Positions 10,137-20,579 of a stretch of DNA of 64,000 nt are shown here, in pieces. The DNA is from Pinus tabuliformis (Eukaryota; Streptophyta; Pinopsida; Pinales; Pinaceae): NCBI GenBank assembly GCA_031772625.1, contig CM062818.1, positions 1,678,169,167 through 1,678,233,166 of the forward strand, in the 5' to 3' direction. Numbering within the stretch: the stretch's first letter is position 1; each line of letters opens with the position of its first letter. The position numbers and the translations under genes were made by a program. The notes under the pieces are model-generated. The model saw only the letters and a list, made by a program, of their open reading frames with translations. It did not search any database and had not been told where the DNA came from.

Positions 10137-11252
10137 TTGATGTTTGAAAATTTTCACTGTCTCTCTTGGAGCTTCCCTTTGGCATTCTTGAGGATGTATA
10201 TATTCTTCATTGTCTTGTATGTGATATTTAATGTTATATTTCTGATTTTATCAATGTCTAATGCATGGAATAGTGCCTTATTCTCTTTAATGTGCCGTAA
10301 TTAATGAAATTTTGTTAGAACATATAAGCTATTGGAAATTTTGCATGTATTATTCATGGATAATGAATGAATGAATGTTCCTAGAGTTTATGTTGCATTT
10401 TTCACCCTTGAAACTCCACTAATAATTGCCATCGAAGTATAAAAATCTAGAAGTGTTATGTAATTGCTTCATTAAGGCTAGTGAAGCTGCTTCTAGGTCT
10501 CCTTGAGGAGCGAGTTGCCAAATCAAGGTCATTTTTTACTCCAATTCTCCCAATTACTAGGCATTAGTCTTAAATCCTTCATGATCAATCTTAACTAAAC
10601 AAATCTTTCCTTTCACCTTTTTTCTCACCTCTTTTCTTTGTCCCTTTAAGGATAAGGAGGCCTTCCTAGGTTTGGTGTGAATTCCAATAGAGGAGTGTGT
10701 TTTCAATTTCGTTTGGATAGATCTCTTCTTTAGTGTCTCCTCTAGTGATCCTCACATTTTGATGCAATTCCTACATTGGGATCTACGGAAATTTGATGCC
10801 CTAGTCATCACACCAAGTAGGAACCCTAGAAACTAATCCTTCAACTTGGGATTTCTTTAAGGCTTGTGCTTTAGTACTTGTTGAAGTATATCATTCAGAG
10901 CCTTTTCTCTTATCTACCCTGACCATGGATGAACTCATAGATCCTCAAATATTCAGTCCCTAGGTCTTGTGTAGTCTTCCTTTGAAGGGGTTTTTGTTGG
11001 AAAGTCTTCCTAGCTTCTCCCAAAGCTCACACTTTCATTGAGCCTTTCCATTGAATGGGCCTCCTTTCCCCACTTCAAATCTATCCTTGATATACCTATC
11101 ATAAGTGAGGGGTACTAGGACTCCTCCCATCGGTGAAAATCTGAGAAGAGAAGGGGACTTAGGTTGTAGTGACAGTGGACCTCTGTCCTAGGGTGTTGTT
11201 GTGCCCTCTAGCTTTTGCTTCTTTACAATGCTTGCAAGTTTGTGCAGCAATA
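10137..11252 (+). repeat. Gyp1 right LTR
   Basis: Positions 10409-11252 match the left LTR directly. Positions 10137-10408 have no left-hand partner but share wording (for example TAATGCATGGAAT) with the LTR-like sequence at 29900-31310 at the equivalent place. They are therefore probably LTR lost from the left copy. Confidence 0.7.
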
Positions 11253-12989
11253 GGGACAACAAGATCTAAGAGATAGAACGCAAGGCAGTTACCATTCAAT
11301 ATAACTTGAACTTAATCATTAACAAGCAAATTATGAATATCAATGAGCAAGTAATTAATGGGATAGATTCAATAAATCAACAAGACATGTATCAAGATAG
11401 CATATGAGAGACCAATGCATTTAGATAATGCTCAAAGATAAATTACAATACTTGCAAAATAAGGTCATTCATGTTATAAGATAGGCAATGCTGCAAGACA
11501 AGCGTTAGTAGATCAAAGCCATAAGTGCTTATATGCACTTTAGGAATATGAGCAACAATATTTGAGAAATAACTTGCAAGAGAAGAAAAACTTGTGCCTA
11601 AATAAGATATGACAATATGGGACAATTATATGACCAAATAGAAAAGTACAAGGAGATGAGATGCCTGCAAGTAAGAAATAAACTCACAATCTAGATTATA
11701 ATAACCAATTAAAATGCAAAGTGTTAGGTTAGTGTGTGAAAAAGAGTGTTATAGGTAAATTTTATTATATTCCTAATCTATGATGTAGCTTCCCCTTAAT
11801 TTCTCAAAACTTGGTAAAGAGTGAAGTGAATCACAAGAAGGCTAAGATGAGGATGCACTTAGTCCATCATTAATGCTACCCACCTAGACTCCTTGACAAC
11901 CCATGTGCCTTTGTTCCTACAAGGGCGTGGCCACAAGAGAACTACAAGGTCACGTGTTTTAACCTTTGTTCAAAACTGAAGTTTATCAAATTGAATGACA
12001 ATTAGGGAAGTTTTTCCTAGAATTTCTATCAACGAAGCTTATGCTTGGAGGTAAATTTTAGAGAATGCAACACTAGATATAAAATCCAAATGCTTCAATG
12101 ACATCAACAATAGAAATCAAATTTGATAAAATGTGAAATGCTTTAGATATGTCAATAGTAAATACCACTTCATTTAAATGAGAAATTGATGTGTGTTCAT
12201 AGTGTTTAGATCAATGAGGCAAATGTAAACTAGACAATGAAGCACAATGTGAGAAATACCAATCAGATTTAGAATAAAATGCAAGTGAGATAGAGACAAT
12301 AGTTACCTAAATTCAAATTAGATCAAGCATTGAAACAAGTGATTAGAAGATTAGAATCTAGATCTACTTCTGCAAGAAACTATACTAATCCTAAAAAGTT
12401 AATAATCAATCAATTGAGAATATCTCCTACCAAATGAGGAGAAGAGGTACCATGGGAAAGATCCCAAGCTCACTTAAGAAGAAACTTTTTATCATTATTA
12501 CAAACATAGACCCTCTAAGGCAAGAGAGAGGGTTTCAAATCCTTGAAGAGGGTTTACAAGAATATGGGTCTTTGACAAAGAAAAACCTCTCTTCAAGATA
12601 CAATATACTAATGAGAAATTTTACAAAGCTTTAGCAATGGTTACCATGAAATCCCTCACAACTTCAACTCCAAGGATATTCACTCAAGCCCTTAGCCGTT
12701 GTAGATGAGAAAAATGTGCACAAGAGAGAGGGAGAGACCCTCTAATCCTCATGGCCAAGTACGAAAAAATTTAAAAGGGTTAACATATGATTGAACTTAA
12801 ATTTCTTCTCCAAAAAATGAGTTTTCCAAAACACTCAAGGGCTTTCACTTCAAAACGTAAGTATGAACCCTTCAAATGCTTGTGACTAGGGGAAAGAAAC
12901 CTCCAAAAATGAAAACGACCCTCAAAATAATTTGATTTAGATCTCCAAGCCTCAAACGATAGATCAGTCCCAAAACCAAACTTGAAGTG
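11253..12989. other. Non-coding stretch, nothing recognised
   Basis: AT-rich sequence with reading frames of at most 74 codons and no protein motif on either strand. On the minus strand the base composition resembles LTR or untranslated sequence, but no boundaries are visible. Confidence 0.5.
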
Positions 12990-13230
12990 TGTTGGAAAAT
13001 TCAAGGTGGCAGCTTATTAAATCAATTTTCCTTAACCTTAATATTTGCTTGTGAACTTAGTCTTCTTGTGTTCTTTACTTAAGTCTTTTTAATCAAACAA
13101 ATAACAAGAACCAAAACAGTAACAACGAAGGACACAAAAATTAAGCTCTCGGCCAAGGCAAACCCCTCCAATGGGAAAACCAGGAAAACTCCTCTTCTTA
13201 TGGAATATGCTTCAGATGAGACCAAAAATA
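12990..13230 (+). mobile_element. 5' part of a Copia-like LTR (same type as 44885-45828)
   Basis: It starts TGTTGGAAAATTCAAGG. About 160 bp on it has GCCAAGGCAAACCCCTCCAATGGGAAAAC-type sequence, which parallels the solo LTR at 44885 (TGTTGGAAAATCAAAG, then TGCCAAGGCAAAAACCCCAT and GGGGAAAACCC). The 3' end is not visible because R1-type sequence takes over. Confidence 0.45.
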
Positions 13231-13239
13231 CCCAAACCT

Positions 13240-14240
13240 AGACCAAGTCCTCCTCCAAGTATTGTTACCGAACACCCGTGGGTAGTAACCATAGGAGAAA
13301 TTTTTTCTCCTAGATGGTCCTCAGCCAGCAACCACCAATTACCAATTAGCTCAATGTGCCACTATCTCTACCACCTGAGCTAGCCATATGCTCCCTCACC
13401 CATCTGTTATGATCATATGTTTCAAGGTGGGCCTTCCAATGCTGAAGGTATGACTTTTCATTGTGTAATTGGGTATTTTTGTTTAATTATCATGGACACT
13501 TTTGGGCATGGATTACTGGGGGGATTCGATAGGAAATAGTGGGCCTGATTTGTACTCTTGTCTCCTCCGTCCAATCTGATGGTTAACCTTGTATCCTAGT
13601 CTAGTGGGATCTCCTTGTTTACTGCTTTAGGGGTGGCGCTACATGAGAAACCTTGATTTTGGTTGTGTGGTCCCACTTCTAGACACCATATACATCACTC
13701 TCTTCTGCTCATTAGAACCCCATTCACCATATTTCCCATCTAGGTCCACACTTTATCTGTTGGGTCCACAAGGAGTTAGCCTCCCCTTCCCCATGTCCAC
13801 ACTTTGGGTCGGGCCTGAAATGATGCCCCGGAGGTTGATGCATCTAAACTAAAAGAAAAAGCATAATTTGGCGATTCAACAGGAAATGTACCATAAAATT
13901 CAAAAGATGGGCGGGACATCCAAATTTAGCACATGAGCAAAATCCAAGCATGAGCTCTTACCCCTATCATCACGCCCATCACCCTAGATCCTAGGGCCCC
14001 TCTTATTGCCCCTTACATCATCAAGGAATCCATGATTGTCCCAACCCCTGGTGGGCAATGAACTGCCCCATCTCAAGGGGGTATTCACTACTATATCTTA
14101 CATATCATGATCTCATCCCCTGGAGCCCCGAGCAATTACGAAAGGAAACAGGCATAGGAAGAAGGGTGTAAAAAAAATGGTTGGGGTAACTCATGTACCA
14201 AAATTGCTCCCTCCTACATTCATATACCCAAGTGTGTGTT
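13240..14240 (+). repeat. Dispersed repeat R1, copy A
   Basis: It aligns with 35745-36720. Shared landmarks in order: GGGTAGTAACCATAGGAGAAA, GGAGGTTGATGCA, GCATGAGCTC, a CATCACC segment, CCCAACCC, GGGGTAACTCATGT, and a CTCCTACATTCATATAC-type end. No coding function is seen. The repeat does not match the LTR or pol sequences in this window, so its class is unknown. Confidence 0.6.
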
Positions 14241-14664
14241 TCCCTTGTTTTAGCTACCCTTGTATTGTGGCATGTGGCTTGGAGCCTTCCCCTAATACCC
14301 CACTTCATTCAATCAATATTTCTATCATGTCCCCATTTTTATTTTCCTCTATAGTACAGCCAGGATGGGTTTTCAGGTTATGTGATGGCCAAGCCGCAAG
14401 AGCAATATTAGATCATCAGGGATCCCAGGGGAGTTTTGAGGAGTTTTTATGGGATATTATGGCATTTTCTTGGCATATTTCATCATACGCACAACTTACC
14501 TTTCGTTTTGTTGCATTCCAACAAGTTTGAAAAAAAAAATACCATTATTATGGGGCCTAACTTAATTAATTATGCTCGAAGTGGCGTTTTGGGAAGATTA
14601 TTTGATGGAACACCTCAGTGTAATATCTTGTTGGAACCGGAATGAGAAGATCTATAGGATGGGA

Positions 14665-15383
14665 TGTTGAGAAGTGACATCCAGTGGCCGAATAGAGTAT
14701 GGTGGGCGATTTAAATTTTTCCTTAATTAAAATTGACTTTAATTAGTCATTTAATTAAGGAAAAATAATTTATTGGAGGAAAAGGGCCAAAAGTGACTTA
14801 AGTGAAATAAAATTAAATTAAAAGGTCACTTAAGATAAATTCAAAGGAGGGGCTTCTAAAATAATAATAAAATAAGATGCTTCTAGAGGCTTGGAGATCT
14901 ATTCATCAGATCTATAAAAGAGGAGGAGGGGGTCATTTAGAGACATATTGGATTTGAGCATTTGTCTTTGGTATGGATTGGAGAGAATAATTCTCTACCA
15001 TAGTAGCCCCAAGATGGAAACCCTTCGGTGATTCAGTGAGAGTGGATGAGTACCCAACTCTCTCCTTGGTGAATTCATCCAGAATTCAGAGGTTGCAACT
15101 TATTGATTTTCAATTTATTTTTCAAGGCTAGTTGCAGGATTTTTGTAGCTCTTTGAGGCCATCACCTCAGCCATTTCTAATTACTTGTATCACCTCATTA
15201 TATATTAATAAAATAAGGTTGAGTTCTTCTGCATGTTTTATCTTGTCTATTTTTCAGTTGCAAAATTTATATATTTCCAAATTTGTCATTAATTTTATGG
15301 TTTAATTTGCATAATTTGTTTATTAAGTTGCAGTGAAATATTCTAAAGCAATTTCTCGACAATAATATATTCAGAACATCATA
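14665..15383 (+). mobile_element. LTR of a retrotransposon with a Met-type primer site
   Basis: A putative LTR starts TGTTGAGAAGTGACATCC at 14665, holds a TATA-like TCTATAAAAGAGG near 14920, and ends at AACATCA (15380). It is followed by TGGTATCAAAG (15384), a decayed initiator-tRNA-Met primer site. The left edge is a guess from the TG start. No second LTR was identified. Confidence 0.45.
14716..14765. repeat. 16-bp perfect inverted repeat
   Basis: TTTTTCCTTAATTAAA (14716-14731) faces TTTAATTAAGGAAAAA (14750-14765), with an 18-base spacer that itself contains TGACT and AGTCA arms. It lies about 50 bp inside the putative LTR. Confidence 0.85.
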
Positions 15384-15558
15384 GTGGTATCAAAGTTGAG
15401 TTTCCAGCTGTAGTTTTCTAATTTTGCCGACAAATTAATGGTTCAATTTGTGCAAATCGTTATTTAAATTAACGACATAATTTTCAAAAGCAATTTTCAG
15501 CAAAATTTATTTTTGAGACATTACAGTGGTATAAGAGCATGATTTTGGTCAATTGTCG
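15285..15558 (+). repeat. Tandem duplication of an LTR end and primer site
   Basis: Two neighbouring segments of about 130-140 bp resemble each other. Both have TTYAATTTGC near the start and AAAGCAATTT in the middle, and end in GTGGTATCAAAGTTGAG (near 15383) or GTGGTATAAGAGCATGA (near 15523). Each therefore carries a primer-site-like end. Confidence 0.5.
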
Positions 15559-15924
15559 GTTAAAATCAAAGTTGTCGTATTGTTCCTAAAGGATAAAGGA
15601 GAAAATTTTGTGTGTTAAATTTCTTAATCTATTTGTTGGAGAATAATTGTTGCGGGTGATTTCTCAAAGTGTCGAAGAGAACATAATTGATGGAGTAATA
15701 TTGGTTTGCAGGACTTGTTATTGCTCAAACTAGTAGAGGTCATAAAAGGGGATCCTTGAAGGGCTACTACTAGGCTAAGGGAAACAATGGAGCAATAGCC
15801 CACAGTCACCTCGGCTAAGGGTCTCTACACTTTACGGACTTTCACCGATGCAAGGAGACCTGTTATAATAAGGCTCACGAAATGGATGGACCAATGATAA
15901 GGAGAGGGGTGATCCTAGAAGCCT
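15559..15924. other. Non-coding stretch, nothing recognised
   Basis: Probably leader sequence of the preceding LTR element. No motif or long reading frame was seen. Confidence 0.4.
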
Positions 15925-16640
15925 ATTCAAAAGATATGTTCAAGTTAGCATGTGGGCAAAAGCCTGGCATGAGCTTTACCTTCCTCATTATTCATCACCC
16001 CGTTCCTGAGCACATGATGCTCCTTCACATCAAAAGGAACTATTGCATGTTCCAACCCTAATGAGAGATGAAATGTCTCATCTTAAGGGGTAATATAAAA
16101 TGCTACATCATGAAGAGCAAGCTCTAATCCTTGAGCTATCCACCGTAATACAAAGCATTATCAAGAAGAATACAAAGGTGCACTAGAGAGGTGGAAAAAG
16201 CAAGCCGAGTAGAGTAACTCGTTCTTCCACAATTGCTTCCTCCTTTGGATTCATACACTCAAGATATGGACACCCCATCAACTAGTCCCCTTGACCCATG
16301 GAACTTGGCCATGAAGCTTTTTCCCCTTCATTTTCATATATTTACACTAACACTTATTGATTGAGGGGTTGAATTTAGAAATGCCACTTCCCCTTGAGGG
16401 TTGGAAGCACCTAATAGGGTTGACCATTAGCCACCTCTATCAAGGCAGGGAACACCTTTACGAGTCTTGGTCTAGTTAGATATCAAAATGTGATCCTTGT
16501 TTGAAGTGTTAATATACCCTTAACGTCAAAGTTTAGCCCACCTAGACGCTCATATGATCTTAGTCTTTGACGAATGGTTGCTTTCACTTGAGTTCATGGT
16601 CGGTTTTATCAAGTGATCCATAGCAGCGAAGGCCTTGAGG
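15925..16640 (+). repeat. Dispersed repeat R1, copy B
   Basis: It shares with copy C, in order: GGCATGAGCTTTACC, TGATGCTCC, CCCAACCC-like, GTAACTCGT, ACTAGTCCC, CACTTCCCCTTG, GGTTGGAAGCACCTAATAGG, and TCTAGTTAGATAT. It extends further 3' than copy A. No coding content was recognised. Positions 16640-17077 after it hold nothing recognisable. Confidence 0.6.
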
Positions 16641-17082
16641 GCACCCACTCCACAGGTTCCTAAGCCTTTTCAGAGATATAGATGGCTTAGCAAATCCAGT
16701 GTTAAGAGTGTTGGGCCTCATGATGACTTGAGTAGATGTTACATGTCCAAGAGCACCCTCGGGACCTAGGACGTTGGTCTATTTTTACCCAACATAGAGG
16801 AATTTTGATGATTACACCATTGGACCCAGTGTGCCTCCAGGCTAGCCTTGACATGACCTGATGGGAAAGAATTAATTAAGAGAATGGATGAGGATGCTCC
16901 TCCATTGAGAGACTAGGGAGGGCTTGTTGCACTTGAAGGAGCCCTTACGCTAGAGAGAGGAGGCCCTGCTTTTACCACTGGAGATGACATGGAGACACCC
17001 TAGCTGAATTTGGGACCCCAAAGGAGGATTTGAGGTGGATTTGAGGGGTACTCCTCAAATTTTGGATGATCTTGGCACTATG

Positions 17083-17820
17083 TGTTGATTTGGGGTATCA
17101 TCGAATGTGCTCCAGCCATGAAAATTAGTGGTAGGCTAAAGCGCATGAGATCTCCAATACCCAGAAATGGTTTAGGCATAATCTAACTAGTTTGGAAGAT
17201 ATTAAAATAATTAATATTTTTAATGGAGTCCCTAAGTCTAAACTTAGGGAAAATAAAATATTAATGTGAATTAATATAAAACTGAGTTAGAATGGTCCAA
17301 AAGTCATGGATCACGCCAGATCTAATCTTAGCCATTGATTAGGGACTTAATCTTGGCTGTTGAAATCTCAACGAGAAAAGTATAATAGGAGGCTTGAGGG
17401 TCACTTGGAGAACACGCCGAGTTGATCAAAAATTCGATTTTCTTGGGCAAGGCTTACTGAGGAAATCGAAGGAGTGATTAGAGTTGCAACTGAGGGGCAT
17501 TGAATACAGAAGAAGAAAGGCAGAGAGGGTACCGGGAGCATCAGCGCAGAAGCCAAGAGAGAGGGATGCAGAACCAGCTAGAGGCCATGTAGGGCTAGTC
17601 AGGGCCCACGCAGAGGCAGCCATGAGTTGTGCAGTGCCAGAGAGAGCCAACATAGGTGACACAGAGGCTCTAGAAGCTGACACAGTGCCTCCAAAGGCTT
17701 GCGCAGGGCAAGTTGGGGTGATGCTGGGCTAGAGAGGTTGACGCAGTCCCTAGAGGCAAACGTTGGAGATTTCGTGGGGCAGATTGGAGCTGAGAGTTGT
17801 GGGATTGTTCATCCGGGGTT
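17083..17820 (+). repeat. TRG-B left LTR, part 1
   Basis: Matches the first 740 bases of 28800-29886. It is interrupted after CCGGGGTT by LARD-Y and resumes at 25664. Confidence 0.88.
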
Positions 17821-18859
17821 TGTTATAGACATTTTTGGGCACTATAACCCCAAGCATGAAATGTCCATAAACCAAGGGCTCCTAAGTCCCTAAAAGTGTT
17901 GTTCTAACCCCTAAAGGAACAAGGTCAATAGATTACAGCTTCTCCCAAAAGTTCTCCATAAGAAACTACTCAGAATTGGTCAAAATAGGATCATTTCAAC
18001 TGCTCCACTAGCCAAGTGCATTGCATCTCACCTAAATACACTGTGTGGGTGCGTTTCATTTCAAAAAGCCCTTCTATGGGGTGCAATAGGTGAGAAATGA
18101 CAAATGGAAGTGTCATTCCGCGAGGTGGAGAGGAAATGGAAGCTTCCAGAAACTTCTCCTGTGACACTTGCCTCTCTGAATTCGACCAAGGATGAGTAAG
18201 AGATCATCAATCTCCAAGTGGAAGCAAGAACTATCAGAGGGAAGACACTAATCAAATCATAAGCTGACTCATCTCCATTACAGATATCTATATATGGATC
18301 CCTCATCCTAGAGATCCAAATGCTAGAATTTTGCATATTGTAAGGAATTGTTGTTGGTTTCTTGAGACAAACATCAGATTGTTGGGTGATCTAAGCTTTG
18401 TATGAGGTGAAGAGGGGCTTCCTTGCTGAGAGGTTGATGCTGGGTTAGAACAACTGGTTGTAACTCCTCTTGGCTCTTTCTTGTTTATCAATAAAAGCTA
18501 TTCTAGTTTTCCTCCATACTCTTGTGTCATTGATGTTTGCTGCATTTGTATGGTCAATTTACATATGATCCTAGATTGTTTATGATTATAGATCCATGTC
18601 TTTGTATAGTGCTATGCTACTGTGATCTTACAGGTACTTTGTGAAGCTGGGCGTGCAAGGGAACAAGTAGTGAAAGACTATCAAGGAAGAGAGGAATCAA
18701 ATCGGGAGATTAGCGCAAGACAGAGGTTGGTCTTCTTGTTCCTCTTTATCTATAATTCATAAAGGAAAAACGAAAGTAGCTTTACTCTGCTTGTTTCAAA
18801 GGCAGCTGTCACACCTTAGTGGGATAAGCAGTTCTGAATAGACACTTTTCCCTGTAACA
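17821..18859 (+). repeat. LARD-Y left LTR
   Basis: Collinear with 24621-25658. The first 300 bases differ at about one position in ten; the later part is nearly identical, including the CAATAAAAGC-type signal near 18490. Confidence 0.9.
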
Positions 18860-18862
18860 AAA

Positions 18863-18881
18863 TGGCGACTCCGCTGGGGAC
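18863..18881 (+). other. LARD-Y primer binding site
   Basis: TGGCGACTCCGCTGGGGAC starts three bases after the LTR end. It begins with the CCA complement and fits the type of primer site reported for Tat/Ogre elements, probably tRNA-Arg. The tRNA identity is from memory and less certain than the site itself. Confidence 0.65.
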
Positions 18882-20579
18882 GAATTAGTTTGTTTGTTTA
18901 TCTTCCTTGTTGTCTATTTCATAAACTTACAGGTAGCATTCGAACTGCATTTTCCATAGCAAATGCAAAGTAGATAAATGCTACTTCAGTCCATCTACGG
19001 GATCTGTTTATGATTTAAACAACTGATTCACAAACTCTCTGATTGCCCTTGTGATAGCTCTTAGATCCTCCTTAGATCTACCCCTGATTTTTGAGTTACT
19101 GATTACCTTTTGCTCGGCCAAAACCCATGAACTGAACTGCAAACTGTGACCCGGAACCTAAACAGAGTCTCGTTTCTTGCCCAGCACAGGTACTGTTCAA
19201 AGAATCTGAACTTTAGCGCACTTCCCGAGTGGATAAGGTGCGCTGCATTTCAAATTCTTTGTGTTACAGGTGCGCTGATCAGACTAGGCTTTGTGCAGTT
19301 TTGGTTTCTGTGATTCATTCTTTCCAGTTCTATTCCTGAATTTTGCTTCCTGTGATCAATATATGTCCGTTTGAAACCCCTTTTCCTTGCTGTTATTCCA
19401 CCTCCTTTGTACAAAAGAACTGTAAATGTTTTTGTGTGTTTGTTGAGTCATTTTCAGTTCTCCTTTGCAAAAGTAGCATAATCGTACTGTCATCCTTTGG
19501 TTTGAAATTGTCGCAAGCGTCGATTTCAATCATAGGAAAGAGTTTGATTGCTGTTGATGGTCGACTATCCTATTACTATTGTTTTTGGTCTGAAATTGTA
19601 ATTTTTCTAGTGTCAAAAACAAGTATTCATTTCAAAATTGTAAGGTGTTGTGATCGTCTCCATTTTTTATTTCGAAAAGAAACTTGTTGATATCTGTCGC
19701 TTGAAAAGAAATTCATATTTGTGCATCAACTTTCTTTTTATCATTCATATACTAAGAAAGTCAAGAACAAATACATGCATGTGCATTTGCATATAGACAG
19801 TCTGATTGGTTTGATTTAGGAAAGTGCATTTAGAGTGTGCTCTTTGCTCTTTGTGAAAAGATTCTGTCTTTCTTTCCTTAGTAGCTAGGATTTTCATTGC
19901 ACAAAGAAGATAAAAAGATTGTTTATCATCTTAGATTACATTTTAGGAATTACATCTACATCTCGCGGTGAACCTGAAAGGCAAACTTCATAAACAAGAT
20001 CAACTATAAAATAAATTCAATGAATCTAACAACGCTTTGGAACTTAACGCACAACATTTAGAAGTCTAGGCTAGAGACGTATTCCGGCGTCGTAAAGCCT
20101 GGTAATTGTTGTTCTCACTGATGGTTGGGTGATTCCTCCACTTTGAGACGATAAGTGCCAGTACGGACTTGTGCTCCCACGTACCGTCGAGTATATTTTG
20201 GGAGACCCCAATAGGCTTAATCCTTTATCCATAGGAAGCCGTGTCTACCGCCCTATTGATCGCAATGCACTAAACACAGCATTCGGGAAGATTGACTACT
20301 GTACCGTAAAAAGTATTCTGTAGTTTTGCGATTGGTTTGGTAATCCCTCTACCTAGATTTCTAGAGTAGTCCCTTTCGTTCCTTTTCAGACTATTTAACA
20401 AAAAAGGTCCATCTGAGCACTTTTCACTTCAGGCTCATTAAAAATCAAAGGAGACTAGAGTCATCTTTTTTTTTTCTCGACTCTTAAAAATTGAAAAAAC
20501 AAGTTGTGTCAAAGCGTCTAAAATTTATTTTAAATGGAATAGTCATTACCCTTTCCTACGTTGATCTTGGGTTGAGAAA
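18882..20579 (+). other. LARD-Y leader, no gag recognised
   Basis: 1.7 kb of interior sequence where a capsid gag would normally sit. No gag motif and no frame over 115 codons were seen. Its last 200 bases hold the first members of the stem-loop series described in the findings. Confidence 0.5.

Larger units (their letters stand above)
1728..11252 (+). mobile_element. Gyp1: decayed Ty3/Gypsy LTR retrotransposon
   Basis: Direct repeats at 1728-2561 and 10409-11252 align base by base over most of their length (both open with GAAACTCCACTAATAATTGC and close with TTTGTGCAGCAA), marking the LTRs. Between them, on the plus strand, are a degenerate primer binding site, gag, protease, an RNase H-like domain, reverse transcriptase and the start of a second RNase H. 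No integrase motif was found. TRG-A is inserted into the gag. The left edge is cut by the Copia-like LTR ending at 1727, and a deletion appears to have fused pol to the interior of the right LTR. No convincing target duplication remains. Stops and frameshifts occur throughout, so it is inactive. Confidence 0.85.
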
